A DNA stretch of 64,000 bases from Branchiostoma floridae (lineage: Eukaryota > Chordata > Leptocardii > Amphioxiformes > Branchiostomatidae), in contig NC_049982.1 in the NCBI RefSeq assembly GCF_000003815.2, forward strand, positions 10,501,947 through 10,565,946. The letters are read 5' to 3'. Positions 19,930 through 32,972 of this stretch are shown one piece after another. The first letter of the stretch is position 1, and each line of letters begins with the position of its first letter. Made by a program: the position numbers and the translations under genes. Below the pieces are notes generated by a model, which did no database searches, was not told the DNA's origin, and saw only the letters and a list, made by a program, of their open reading frames with translations.

Positions 19930-22900
19930 TCAGAATTCCCCACTTCCAGAGAAGTAGTCGCTTGCAAACTCCAGGAATCCTATGGAAATGTTCCCCTCTG
20001 CGTCGACTGTTACAGGAAATGTGATGGCAACCTTGTCTTTCTTTGGAAGCACCAAACGACCTGCCATTCAACAACAAAACAGACTGCGTTTTAAACTATC
20101 CATCCAACAATTCATGAACAAATACAGGCTCAAACAGACAAAAAAAAGAAACAATCATTACTATTAGATACTTGTTATTAGGATAACTTTTGTGATAAGT
20201 AAAAGATTGTGATTGAAAGACAAGAGAAAAACATGATACTAATTGACATGACAATAGTTGTTCATACATTGTACCTATTACAGGCTATACTGTAGATTAT
20301 GAAACATTTGTTTTATTACATTGATACTATGTTACTAATCCTAAGCTATATGTTGAGGCCCAACTCACCTGTATCTAGGCTAAATCTCCAACTGTGCCAT
20401 GGACACCGCACACACAGACTCTTGTCAGGAAGTTCCTCAATGTCACCAAGATGCAGGGGTCCACCTGAAGTTGGAAGTAAAGAATTTGTTAATGAACATG
20501 AAACTGTCTAATCTACAAATCACACTAAAACATACACTCTGCAAGACTGCAACTGATGCTGATACTTACCCAAGTACTGTAAATCTGAAGCTTAAGTTAC
20601 GTGGTGTTTTTTTAGATTTATTTTTGCTATTAATGCAAAGTCATGACACTGAGACAGTCGTACTACAGAATTGTTTGAACTACGACTTCCAAACCTTTAG
20701 GCCTATGTAAACCTACCATATAACATAACCACTGACTGCAAAAGTAAATGAATTTACAGCTCTAGTAAACTACCAACCCAAATGAGGACATTTCTCCTGC
20801 ATGGCGTACACCTTCTCCCCATGTCTGAAGAGAGCGATCTTCTCCTCGTTAATGTGAACCAGCGACCCCGACGGCGCACTCTCACGTCGTTTCAGCTTTG
20901 GACGGCTGTACTTTCCTTTCTGCTTGGGGTCCGACCAATCATATAGATCTGGGAGAAGATGGTGACAGGTGTTGTGATTACTTGAAAAATTTATGTCATG
21001 AAATGGGCTGTTCCAAAAAAATAACTGTAGAGGGGGGGGGGTGGAAGAGGTCAAAAATCAACTTTTGTCCCTACCCTACTTCCAATCCAAGAATTTTTCA
21101 AACCCTCCCTGGTTCCCAGTCCAAAATGCCTAGACTCTACCAGGCTTCGTGGATCGGTGGTCTAATTGTCGAAATTGGACAAATAGAATCTATAGTACGC
21201 AAGGGGAGTTAGCCGGCCAGAAGAGTACGTTTCCTCACCACGAAGACTGTGCGGGGTCGCTACGTTCTTTGAAGTCCACTAATCGCTATCTAATAGGTGC
21301 GAAGTGGTTTATTACTTTCCGACTCGCCCGTGACGGGTCTTGACTGCAGCGGCCGGGACTTCTCACGGGGACCGGCAAAACATTGTTTACAAGCCATCCC
21401 GTCCTGCATCAAACGTTTGGTATCGTCATAAGTCCTCGGGTCGGCCATTGCATCCCAAAATGAGTCCTTTTTGCCTCCAAACTTCACCAAAAAGGTACAG
21501 CTTGGCCCCACTCAACAGGGCAGAAATGCGATCTCTTTTCGCGACCGATTGCTGCAGATTGACCGCACAGGAATCTACCTACAGCGTAAACTGTTATCAT
21601 GTTACATTTCATCGCAAAATTAACCTCACTCTAGCCTACATTGTTTCAAAAGCATTTATATTTTAGCAAAAAACGCCGTCCAAAACATCATTTTTGCCGC
21701 GTTTTGTTGTCGATCCCAGTTTGACCTTGTCCCAAACCGAGCTGTTTCCCACTGGGCACTGGCCGATTTATGACTTAAATTATCTCCAGCGCTGGGCTAC
21801 TTCCTTTGTACAAATAACGGGGGGGATTAATTTTATCTCGTTTGTTCTTAGCGACCCCGCACAGGCTTCGTGGTGAGGATAATGATTCTACCGATCCACA
21901 GAGCCTGGTAGAGGCTACCAAACCCTCCCTAGTTCCAATCCAAAATTGCCCAAACCCTCCCTAGTTCCAATCCAAAATTGCCAAAACCCTCCCTAGTTCC
22001 AAGTCCAAATTGGCGCAAACCCTCCCTAGTTCCAAATCCAGACGCTTGAACCCTACCCCCCCTCCAATCCAGCCTCTTCCACCCCCCTCTACAGTTATTT
22101 TTTGGAACAGCCCAATCATGATGTGTATACACAGCAAGCACACATTTCCAGTATACTAATATTCTTTTATAATGATGCCACATAATCTTTCCTGACTGCT
22201 CAAAATGCTACATTTCATACCTTCATTACCTTGATTGACAAGTAATTCAATAAATGAAACAAGAACAAAAGTTGCTGTTTGACAGACAGCCCTGTCTGGC
22301 TTTGCAGACAATGTGTATTTTAGAAATTGTCATACAGATATGAAAACAATGGTGCAATCAAGTATGTCTAAAACTAGTAAAAGCCAATTGTCCATGTGTC
22401 AAGTGAGAAGAGAATGAAACAATACTTCACACTCAAGACAAACAGACGTGCCAATCACTGTGATTGGACCAAACACAACTTTTTTTTTCAATGAGTTTAA
22501 AACAAAGGGGGGAACTGAAATAAGTCACAAAGAATAACTAGTTTGAAGCTGTTCTGTTCTTCCTATAATGTCCATCTGCCGAAGGGTCGACAATAATTGA
22601 CATATTTTGGCTAATACGAAAAAAGCTAACTTAACACATATCTCATGAAATGTCAACTGTCCTCGCTGTCATGTGATAATCGTTTTTCGAAAAATTTAGG
22701 TGAAAATTTGGAAGATCCTTGGCAAGGAGCTTATAATTATGAATATCATACTAGTATATCAGACGCCTATAACCTCCTTGGTTCAAGCGAGGAGTTTTAT
22801 TCAACTCCAAATAGAACCTTATACACATGATAAAGTTTACGCTGCTGCAGTTAGATATGACAGACGTTTACATTTAGTATATTCTGTGGTTTCGCTTGTG

Positions 22901-23073
22901 TCTCGTTGCCCAGCTGCCCCCCTCCCCCCGATCATCTAAACAGCTGTCGAAAGTCTAAAAGTTTATGTGTGATAGAAACTTTACGCACCGCCTTTACGAC
23001 AATAAATAGATCACCTACCTGAAATGTGCACATTTTCTACTTTGAAGAAAAGGTAACCGTCCGAGAGACTCAT
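19930..23073 (-). CDS. RFESD: Rieske [2Fe-2S] domain protein (RFESD-like), four exons
   Basis: A small soluble Rieske ferredoxin-type protein; the exact redox partner of the RFESD family is not established. Coding exons (minus strand): 23073-23019, 20948-20778, 20464-20369, 20060-19930, all joined in phase 1 with GT/AG borders, giving 150 aa including ATG and TGA. Cluster ligands are visible: C72-P-H74 and C96-P-W-H99, with the RFESD-like GGPLHLGDIE block between them. Exon 1 encodes the start MSLSDGYLFFKVENVHIS. Length matches the vertebrate family (about 157 aa). No signal peptide or membrane segment is seen. Intron 1 carries a 1.1 kb composite transposon. The 5' end faces the SAXO gene, suggesting a shared promoter region. 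The gene symbol is by family resemblance. Confidence 0.9.
21005..22113. mobile_element. Composite/nested TIR transposon in Rieske intron 1
   Basis: Outer inverted ends GGGCTGTTCCAAAAAA... then TAACTGTAGAGGGGGG are nearly identical over about 45 bp. Inside the right end are four to five tandem copies of a ~30-bp AAACCCTCCCTAGTTCCAA unit; one diverged copy lies in the left part. Nested inside is a second pair of inverted blocks: CTCTACCAGGC...GGATCGGT and CCTCACCACGAAG...GTGCGGGGTCGCTA (about 21136-21265 and 21850-21912). No complete transposase is seen. A clear target duplication was not found. Confidence 0.75.
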
Positions 23074-24363
23074 GAAAATCCACAAAATTTTCACCACTTC
23101 CGCACACGTTCGGAGATGTTTGCTGTTTACAAACCACCCGCCACGTGACGTCATGAGTCTCGTTCGTATATTCTCGCGAGACGTTGGAAGGCATATTTGC
23201 TCTTTGCAGCTCACGCGCGCCACCTTGCAGTCTTGGTCTGTACTGCAGCCACAACAGGTGCAGTGAAACAGGTGGTGTAAGTTTTTTGCTCTGTTTGTAT
23301 CGAGATTGATCACGGTATGAAGAACGCACGATGATCTGTTCATGTTTTATACTGATCGCGTTCCTAAGATTTTTGTCCTCACCAAGTAACGCTAACGTGA
23401 TCAATCTCTCCTAAACAAAAAAAGTAAAGTCTAGTTACATGCTTACTAGCGACATCTATCAATCCTGACTTGTATTGCAGAGACAGCTGCTATGGTTACA
23501 TTGTAAACACCCGCGAGGCGATCACACAACAACTGCGGGAACAGGCGGACCTAATTAAATCCCGCTTTCCACACAACGACTATTGTTGAAAGGTACGTTG
23601 TAAATTCCCTCTCGGTAGCCATGTAAAATTGAGATAAGACGACAAAGTAAAACAAACTTGTGTTCCTTGATTAGGGAGATTTGCAACAGGTGTTCATGAT
23701 GCTTTTTGTTGCGTGTTTGGTTTGCGTGATGAATGAAAGGAGTGGTGGGAGGGGGGCAATATTTCTTCAGCAAACTTTACTCCTACTTTCATGAGTTTCA
23801 TGATGATGGATTGCGGTGCTAAAGGCTTTCGAGATTGTCGTTGAGTTATAGATGTAAGAAAGGAACTTTAATGACACCATTTCAAGTGGCAACAGCATTT
23901 CGAGAGGCAAAATTATTGAAGCGTTACGATTTCCTCTGGTGAAGTGGACTGCACTTCAGAAACAGCTAGGCTTCCAAACTCCAGTGACGTTAATGCCGGG
24001 GTTTGACTTATGTTGTAATTCATTCATGTCTTACTTTTCTTTTTCTCATGCCGCTAAAAATGTCCCAATGCAGAAATAATTCACGCTGGCTTGAAAGTGG
24101 CAATGTTGTTGTGTTGTGTGTACATGTGTAGCAACCGTGAAACTTGACCTTCTTTGTTTACAAATCCGTTGAGGCTGTTGTTGTGTCTGGAACTTAGAAA
24201 AGAGTTCATATTCGATTACTTAATTTTGATAAATCAAAAAAATTTTGATTTACAATCTATAAACCCATATCAAATAAAGTCACTTAGAAATAATTTTAAG
24301 AATCACTTATAAGAAAATGTAGCAGATCCTGATAAACCTACAAATCCTTACTTTCAGACAGCC
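23074..24363. promoter_or_regulatory. Probable divergent promoter region, Rieske / SAXO
   Basis: The two head-to-head start codons are about 1.3 kb apart. The first several hundred bases from 23074 are CpG-richer than the surroundings. An acceptor (ctttcag) ends at 24357 just before the SAXO ATG, implying at least one upstream non-coding SAXO exon in this interval. Exact starts are not visible. Confidence 0.45.
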
Positions 24364-27300
24364 ATGGCACCCAGGAGCTCCAAACCTCGTCACAAGTCAG
24401 CGATTCTTCCGGGCACAGCTGACACTGATGTGACGTTACCAGACGGCATCACCTGCATCTGTGAGCTGTGTGACTGTGGGCGACACAAGCACCACAAGGT
24501 AGGGAACTTCTGCACATTCATGATAAACCTTCTATCAGGGCTGTCTCCAGCTTGACATTTTTTTCTGTCCCACTCATTGTTTGGGAGCTCTTCTAGTTAC
24601 TTTGCAATGTTAAATCTGTCATTGTAAGCCTAGGAAAATAAATTTTCATCCATTTTGTGTCATGAAGTTTTTTTCAACCATCGGAAGATCTTTAGATTCA
24701 AGGGACAAGCTGATCTTATTCTTCTCTTCCTCTTCTTCAGGGATGCAAGAAAGTTCGAGGCACAGGCATACAGGGAAAGCTGGGCGAATGCTCGCTTACG
24801 CACTACCAGGAGACCTTCAAACATCACAAAGTTCGGCCGCGCATGTCCAGACGCCCCCCGCCCACCGCACGTGACCCCCGACCGGCGCGCATGGACTTCA
24901 TGACCATCCAGAAGAACGACTACCAGCTGCCGGGGGTCACAGGTCGGGTCGGACTCATCAAGCAGGAAGACAACTATGAATTACCCAACATGCCCTTGGA
25001 GGGGATGACAGAATACAGGTAGGTTGTACAAGTTGTGTCAGGTGGTTCGCTTTTAAGCTCTTTCAAAAGTTGATACAAGTACTAAAATATCAACTTTGAA
25101 CTGGACTTGCCTTTTGAAAGCAAGCAACAACTGCTCTCTTTTCTGTCCTCCTATGCTGTTTGAGCCTTGCCTACAACCTATACAACAAAAATTGGGTACT
25201 CTCTGCTCAACTAAGCTGAGGTTTCCACTGTTGTGGTTTTAGCCCCTAACCAACTGTCAGCCTAAAGAAAACATTTTATGCAATTCTCGGATTGTCTGAC
25301 AGCTTGTCAGAGGCCATACCCGCAAAAGTGGAAAATGTCTGCCTGGTTCACCAGAGCCTGCCCAATGTATTAAGCAATATTGTATAGATGCCTCTGCATA
25401 GGAGAATGCTCACTTCAAGTAGCTGTTGTGAAAGAGTTACTAAGCAAAAATCAACTTGATATGATCTGGTCTTGAATGTGAAGTAATAATCTGATTTCTT
25501 GAAACCTCCCAGGAAGGAGTTCTTGGAGAAGTCTTCGTCCCCCACCCACCTGACCCGCCCGGTCACCACCCACCAGCCCACCCGACACAAGCTGGACTCC
25601 CGCACAGCCAACCGAGACTTCTTCAAACCCTGGGTGCCGCAGCCTCGCTTCCAGTTTGGAGAACTGCCAACATTCACAGGTAAACATCATGGGCTGTGGG
25701 TCGACTCTGTTGCTACTGCATGTAGAGATGGTTGACTTGTCAGCATTATGCTCATGTTGATAAGATCTGGAAGAAACTAACCTATGAATTTGAAATTGTT
25801 ATGACTGAAGTCTAGAAGTTACAATTGCATACATGTAGAAATTCAAATTTACTTTGCAACTTCCATGTTTAACAATCTAACATGATTACAAACTACATAA
25901 CTAGCTACATGATTTCAAACCTTCTAAATGCATTGAAATTTTTTGTACATGATTTGTCGGAGAATTTGGGCAGTTTAAGCCTAATAAGTATCAAAAGAAA
26001 GGAAGTTTTGCTTTTTTTAGTCTTAAGTGGTAGAACTTAATCTATCAAGCACAACTAACTGCAATGTTTGGAATTTTTCCCCAGGATCCATCCTGTACCC
26101 GAACCCCTCTGACTCCAAGAACCACCTGAGGTCTGTCACCATGGCCGACTTCCCAGAGAAGCTGGGCGGCAAAACGGAGCTGGTGAAGTCCAAACCAGAC
26201 AACATCCTGCTGGAGGGGAGCCACGACCTGGAGACCACCAACATGAAGACGTACCGCGGGCACAAGCACGCCGCGCCGGCCACTCGGGCACCCGCACGCG
26301 ACCAGGAGATGGTCATTCCCAGGAGAGGTCAGAAATCCTTCATGTAACTTTCAGTGTATTGGGGCTGATCTCTGAAGCAGTAGGTTCATACAAGGTACTG
26401 AAGTAGGGGGATAGTCCACTTTTAAAATTTAATTGAATTCAGTTGAATGAACTAATACTGTAGGATAAAATGCTCAGGAATATATACACCCTCATCCATT
26501 TGAATGGGGAGAGGAATACATGCGATTGAGTATATTATCATGCATTGTGCAAAAGCACATCCTGGAAGGAGATGTTTGCTGCTGTCACGCATCAACAGTT
26601 GATGCAGGCAGGTGATTGATTGATTGATTGATAGATTGATTAATCGGCTGAGAGATTGATTGATACTATGCCATGCAACATGTTTTAGAGATGAACTTGT
26701 ACTTGTCAAAAGGGCGTAGCAATGATAGTACAAAATGTATTAGTTGACAAAATTTTACAAATGATCTACCTGTCCACAGGTGATAAGAACATGCAGACCA
26801 AGTATCAGTTTGACTTCAAGGGTAAGCGTCAGCCCCGCACCAAGATGTGCACCCCCGCCCCTGAGACCATCAGGCTGAGCATGCAGTCCCGCATGCGCAA
26901 CTTCGAGACGGAGCAGATGGGGTCTTTCCCGGGTTACGATGCCCGCGTGCACCCACGACCCGACCTTATAAGGAAGGAACAGGTTAGTGTTCTGCTTGAC
27001 AAGTGTTCCACCATGTTTCTTGGCATAGAATTCGGCCCAACACCCTGGACAACTAGGCCAGTGGCATGGCTAGGGCAGGGTTTGGGATAGGGTTAGGGTT
27101 TGGGGTCAAGTTAGCTTGGGTGGTGGGCTGGGTTGGTCTGATTAGCCATGGGTCGAGTTGGTAACGGGCCATTAAAGTGTCTGACATCCTTCTGGCTTGA
27201 TTTCCAGTTTGCAGATAAATGTAGATCTTGCTACATGATTACAGCCAATTATTGTCTTACTGACTTGTTAGAGGTGTGCACCTTAATGTATATCCTAACA

Positions 27301-27967
27301 TGTATGTAGTAATTTTTATCTCCAGATCATGGGATCATCTATAAAATAATCATTCAGCAACTTTTCCAAGTGAAGTGTCTGTGCAAATTTATGAAGATGA
27401 CAATGGCAGCATCACAGTTGCTCTACTTACTCAACAATACTTTTTCCTTGACACAGTGGAAGCTAACATGCATTTATGAACTTCCCCCAGGAGTACCAGA
27501 CAGACCCAAACCTGCCGTTTGAAGGGACTACCATCACCATGCAGGACTTCCGCACGCAGGACGTCCAGGGTGCGTACAACGCCCCAGCCCTCCAACCACA
27601 GCCCAGCCTGAGACCCACCAACGCCAAGCTGGACGGCACCACCATGAACAACGAGTTCTTCAAAGACTGGGGCACCTCGCCCCGCGTACGGTTCGGAGAC
27701 TTCCATGAGGGGCGCTACATCCCACCGCTGAAGAAATTTGAAGGTTACTCCACGACGAAACACGAGTTTGTTCCGTTGAAGGCAGAGAAAGTGATCAACT
27801 ATAAACCAGAGAACAAGCCGGTAGCCTCCCTGGGTGAGCAGGACCTGACCACCATATACAAGCAGGACTTCCTGCCCGTGGAGAAGCCTCTGTGCCGGGC
27901 TGAGGAGTATCTCCTCAAGAAACAACTCAAGAGCATGAAGAAAAAGGCAGCACAAGCAGCAGCTTAG
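24364..27967 (+). CDS. SAXO: Stabilizer of axonemal microtubules (SAXO/FAM154 family), six exons
   Basis: SAXO proteins bind and stabilise microtubules of cilia, flagella and basal bodies. Exons: 24364-24498, 24741-25018, 25513-25679, 26085-26327, 26780-26982, 27491-27967; every border is GT/AG and phases agree, giving 500 aa. The N-terminal Cys block CICELCDCGRHKHHK (31-45) is the family hallmark. Repeated modules of the microtubule-binding type appear, e.g. KLD...NRDFFKPW (164-178) and KLD...NNEFFKDW (388-402), followed by RxxFGxF stretches. It is Lys/Arg/Pro-rich, with no signal peptide or membrane segment, and ends in a Lys/Ala tail. Which SAXO paralogue it matches is not clear. It lies head to head with the Rieske gene. 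Confidence 0.88.
26613..26665. repeat. TTGA microsatellite in SAXO intron 4
   Basis: An imperfect tandem run of TTGA/GATT units. Nothing else notable lies in this intron. Confidence 0.7.
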
Positions 27968-29222
27968 ACTTCATGCTTGGTTTAAATCATTCATTTATGT
28001 TTACCTTTCACATTAGACCTCGAAAGGTTTTTATGGCTGGCAGCTTAAAATTTTGTTGTACATGTATAAAGGCCACCAGTCAATTTTTAAAAAAACTATA
28101 TTCAAAGGCATATAAAGGTATTGATATTGGTTCTTATATCCCCAAATAAAGTCAATTTTAACTTAAAAGTTTTGAAGTAACATCAAAGCCGGCCAGTTTC
28201 CTACAGTGGATTCTGGTGTCAAATTTAACTTAAGTGTATAATATCATGTACTCAGTCTGATAGTTGTGATTAAGGTATGTAACACACAGAACAATGTTTA
28301 CATGTAACAATTAATACATATATTTAATTGAAAGAAAATAAGAACATTGAATATAGATTTGATGTGTATAGTTCTATGTGCACCCTCACCAGTGTGAGTT
28401 ATTTTATAATATGTAGCTGTTTGGATAAGTATACGTCAAGTTGGTAAGGAAGTGCCCTGAAATCCTGAGATGTTAACATTAATTTGATGTGATGTGTATA
28501 ATCAAGTGCATTAGTATACTGATACCATACTAGTCTATATGACATGTGCATATACAAACTAAATCTTCCAGAAGGAATGCTTCTGAGAGGAAAACGATTT
28601 TATACACCACTAAGGCAAGGAGAATAATCTAGAATTGTGGAAATATTTCAACATTGCTTGATATTACGCTGCTGTAAGTTTTTGCTTGCCATATATGATA
28701 AATGTTTCTTTCTACAGACAACTGTCTACAATAGAAACAGTTAGCTGCTTTGGTAAAAATCAGCAGCAGTGACAGCCGACTTTATGACGCTTTACCACAT
28801 TCACTGTGATTGTCTGTAGACCCATGACATGACTTTTGCTGCTCTGTTTTTAAACACTCATGTCACCAATGAGGTCATGTCACATTATGTTTATACAATA
28901 GTGCTAGGTATAACCCAGTTCTTGGACCCTCAAGTTTAAGAGTGACTATCTAGAAGTACTTGTAAGTGCAACCATTGTCAAACACTTTTCCCTGTGGAGC
29001 TTTCTGTTTGTAAAGATGAAGAAAGTTTTGCCATGCCACTAACTTTCAACTGTCTTCCAATGCTGCTATATTTGAAAGATATACTGAGAAATGATGTGTA
29101 GATAGTTTTATAATTTTCTAAATTTGTAGCAATATTTTATACCTATAACCTTGATGACTATATTGTATGAACTTGGGATGGGCTTTTGTATGAATGAATA
29201 AAATTCAAAGACTAATTTTGAA
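27968..29222 (+). other. SAXO 3' UTR
   Basis: AT-rich, non-coding, and continuous from the stop codon to a polyA signal AATAAA at 29197-29202, followed about 20 bp later by the likely cleavage region. Inferred from position. Confidence 0.6.
29197..29202 (+). terminator. Candidate SAXO polyA signal
   Basis: AATAAA in the context gaatgAATAAAattc, 1.23 kb after the SAXO stop. Another AATAAA at about 28145 could serve a shorter form. Confidence 0.5.
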
Positions 29223-30189
29223 AACGTTGTATCGTGGCTTGATTTTTGAGTCAGGATTATTTTGTGATTTTACAGCTTATACATTTTATTCCAGATTACA
29301 TTGCAATTGGTGATAAAATTTGATGACACATTTGTTCATCTTCTGATATTGATACAAATTATTGCTACTTTCCCTTTTTTGTCACATGACCGGAAGAATT
29401 GGCCTAGGAGTGAACTGTTCGGCCGCGGCTCCAAAAGACTGACTGAAAATTCCCATGGCAAATAAGCATCTCCCAGACTGTCTGTGTTTAGCCCATAGTG
29501 TAGCCGCTTTTCCGACCAACTGAGAAGGCAAACTCGGCAGATCTAAACCTATTGCCAAACTCATGTCACTTTTCTATGATGTAATGTCGACTTAGTACCT
29601 GTTTTCTCGGAAGAAGCAGATATCCTGATGACCTGAAGTAAAAACACATTAGCATTTCATCATCAGAATGATTGCCGTCATCTTACAGATACATTTGATC
29701 AGACCTTTCCTGACTCTACAACGTCGCGAGTTCTCTCTGTCTAGACAACAAAAGCTTCAAGACTACTGATAGGGTCAGTTTACTTAGGCGCAGACTTCCT
29801 CTTCAATTTGTCTCACAATCACCGGGCCATCGATTCATAATCAGGTTTGGTCCCTAGTCTCTTTCTACCATTATTTGTACGGAAAGGTAATTAGATTTAG
29901 TCTATGCCCGATACCATTGCTTAATCGCATTAAGCTAATCCTGGTCGCCATTTGTTAGGATTGATCTTCATATTCTATCATATCAATAGGGGTCATGCCA
30001 TTTTTGTGGCCATGACATTTAATGATACTGTCCGGTCAAAACCTACCGGAGTAGAAACTTTCGCGACCTTTGACACGGCTTTAATGTAGAGTCACAAGAC
30101 CGGGTTTGTAAGAGGCATAACTCTATATGAAAAACAACATGTGACATCTCTTTGATATCAACTGTCTACAGGCAGACCCATTCAATATA

Positions 30190-30746
30190 CAAGGGGTGAT
30201 CAATAAGTCCTCGGCCTCGCCCAGAAATAATAAGCACACACAACTCAGATTTCGAAGCATAGATGTCAAGTATAAAGTCTTATATGAATGTGTACCGAAA
30301 TTGAAATTAGTGTGATCATTACTTTGCAGGCGACACCCAGTATCGTTAGGTAAGGGAGAAGGACAAAAACGTTGACAATTGAGCTGCGACCTGGTGTGTG
30401 CGGGTCAACTTGAGCTGCTGGAAGTCAGACACCCACTCTTTCTGCTTGAAATAGTAAAAGAATCATTATCAAACATTTTCACAATGTTTTCTTGTTAATG
30501 ACAAAGGATTTACGGCATGGGCAACTCGAACCACACATGTCTGATCACAATTCACCCTATAGCCCTTTTTTTCCTCGCCACTTACCTTCTAATTAGCAAA
30601 AAACGAATGCCTGGAAAATAATGACTGCAATGGTTTGAAATTCAAAGAATATTGATAAAAGGTTTCATATTATGATGTTGTGCTTCGTAATCTGAGTTGT
30701 GCTTATTATTTCTGGGTGAGGCCGAGGACTTATTGATCACCCCTCG
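30190..30746. mobile_element. Non-autonomous mariner-like element, ~65-bp TIRs
   Basis: The left end CAAGGGGTGATCAATAAGTC and the right end are inverted and continue through CTCGGCCTC...CCCAGAAATAATAAGCAC for about 65 bp. TA lies on each side (30188-30189, 30747-30748). The GAGGGGTGATC-type tip is typical of mariner. The 430-bp interior has no transposase frame. Confidence 0.8.
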
Positions 30747-31461
30747 TAGCATGAGATTTTGCAGGCTAAAAGATATGCAAGATGCTAGAATGTTCTAGCT
30801 ACTCTTTGGGACTCAAGCACCACATAACCACATCAAGCACCTCAGAGAGCACTCTCACTAGCACAACATTCTTGCCAAAGTAAGTCATAACTCGGGAGCA
30901 GAATTGAAGAGAATTTGTGAGCCGAGAACCCATAGATTGCCTTTGTGAATCACACCATAAGGATCATTAAAAATTCTCTTAATCTCTTTTGCATATCAAT
31001 TCATAGTTAGGATATAAAGCCTGCTCTCCAACAAGATCTCTTCAGTACCACTGATAAAAGCTAATGGATGTTATCTGAAAAGTCTGATCGTTTCCAAAAT
31101 CATATCCAGCTGCTTGAGTAATTGCTATTTCTTTCTTTATTCAAGTTGTAACAGGACAACACACTGCGGGCACTAGGCAGCGAAGCTGACATCGTGGCCA
31201 CAGACATATAAATATACAATACAAAATGGACATGTATTTTGTAAAATTGCTATTTGACATAGAATATACTATTTACAGGCCAATGACATTGCCCGAGGAT
31301 TGCTGTTCATTATGTTTAGTTCCTAAGACTTGATATGCCCACAGGGCCTTGTTAGAAAGATGCGAAGACTGTAAAGGGCCTGTAAAGCTGTCACAATTCA
31401 CTCTCAGACTGATCACATGCTCTGTTTTTTCCGCCAATTCAAACCCGATTTAATATGTGTA

Positions 31462-31676
31462 ATGCTAGTTCGCCTTTATCCGTTGGGTAACCTATATCCG
31501 TTGCTTTTTAAAAACAGGGTATGTAGGCACAAAAAGTCGAAGGGTGGTAGTTTTAAACTGCAATATCCTGAAAATATAGCAATTTGAAACTAACGTCCGC
31601 CAACGTGATATTCCCAAATACCCTATTTTTAAAAGCAACGCATATTGGTTACCCAATGGATAAACGGAACTACCGT
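31462..31676. mobile_element. TA-flanked MITE, GCTAGTTC family (copy 3)
   Basis: Ends ATGCTAGTTCGCCTTTATCC and GGATAAACGGAACTACCGT are inverted with mismatches. Long subterminal arms (GGGTAACC...AACAGGGTAT) fold back. TA is on both sides. Confidence 0.7.
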
Positions 31677-32726
31677 TAGTACGAGTATGGATTTCTTATG
31701 CCAGTACAGCTTTAATTTGCAAATGGCTGATTGTGGTGTGTGACAGTATGCGTTGATTATCATTTTGAGACAGGAAATTGGGTCAATCAGGGACAAACCT
31801 ATTGACATGCAGGTACGAAGTAATCCTAACAGGCGCTCCCCTGCTTATGACTTGCATACCCAAGACCGCAACAAAAATCTGATTACAGCGAGCCTATGTC
31901 AGGCCCATTCAATCTCCCTTTATGAGCTCTAATGAAACCTAATATAGAATAACGAACGCTTGACGTAGGTATAGGTTGTGCCCCATTATAGAAAAGCAAG
32001 TCTTTGTGAATCACACCGTAAGATGATTTAAATAACAATAAAGAAGATTACAATGACCATCTTCATTTTCCCTATGACGAGTTGGATTCTTAAAAGCAAG
32101 GAAATGACAACTTTTAAGATCAGTTGGTCAGTACAATTTTAAAGTTTGGAAGACATAAACAAGAATCTGTACAAAGTGGGCCATTGAGCCATTCAGCAGT
32201 TCATCTGAATATGAAGTAAAAATTGTCAGGCTCGGTCTATATATAAACCACCAGGCTGTACTTTGGTGAATATCCTATCCTCATTTTATGAGACACACGT
32301 TTTAAGAAGAGAAGAAACGTATAAAGAATAACTAAAGCTTGGCATAGATTTTCCAAAATCATTTTCTTGGAATCTAAACTAATGCAGTTTAGCCAATGTT
32401 GCGTTGGAGTACGTAATGCATTTTATTGTCATTATATAACTGGTTGACGTCCTGGTGTCAATTAGTGCTAAATTTAAGTTGTATAGATACTTTCAGTCTG
32501 ACTAATTGCCAGTATACTTAGGATTGCACGACGTGATGCCGACTTAGCTTTATGAATGACACGAAGAAAGAGCTCTTATCGAGAGAAATTCAGTGGTTAG
32601 AGGATTATGAGATTACGCAACTACCTCATGCTTCGATAACAAGCTGCTTTATCTTCCTTCCAGCTGCCTGAAGCTGTCTAAGGAGTTCGCACAAGTTCCT
32701 CATCGGAGCCGAGCTGGTATCGTAGT

Positions 32727-32972
32727 TAGGCCCCCTTTCCACTAGACGGCGATCGCGATGTGCTCTCACTGCGACATAAGTAGGATATGTGTATCCTTCG
32801 CTTTCACACTGGGTATATCATACAAAACGTAAAGGTGTGACTGAGGAGACAACAAAACACACAAAGTGTAAAAAGATTTGTTTCTTTTCTATACAATTCG
32901 CTGAGCGATCCGTCAAATTCTAGGTCCCAGAGAGAGCGCGGTGAGAGCGCCGTCCTAGTGGAAATGGGGTAT
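32727..32972. mobile_element. Short TIR element
   Basis: Left CCCCCTTTCCACTAGACGGC pairs with right GCCGTCCTAGTGGAAATGGGG, with GCTCTCAC blocks also inverted. About 245 bp, no coding capacity. Exact ends and target duplication are not clear. Confidence 0.55.

Noticed and set aside
22765-22795. Possible fourth AAGGAGGT/ACCTCCTT micro-palindrome
   Set aside because: Only one arm matches (AACCTCCTT); the other side is GAGGAG in a different arrangement and there is no 9-bp duplication.
27060-27110. GGGTTAGGG-like sequence in SAXO intron 5
   Set aside because: Only one or two degenerate units; not an interstitial telomere array.
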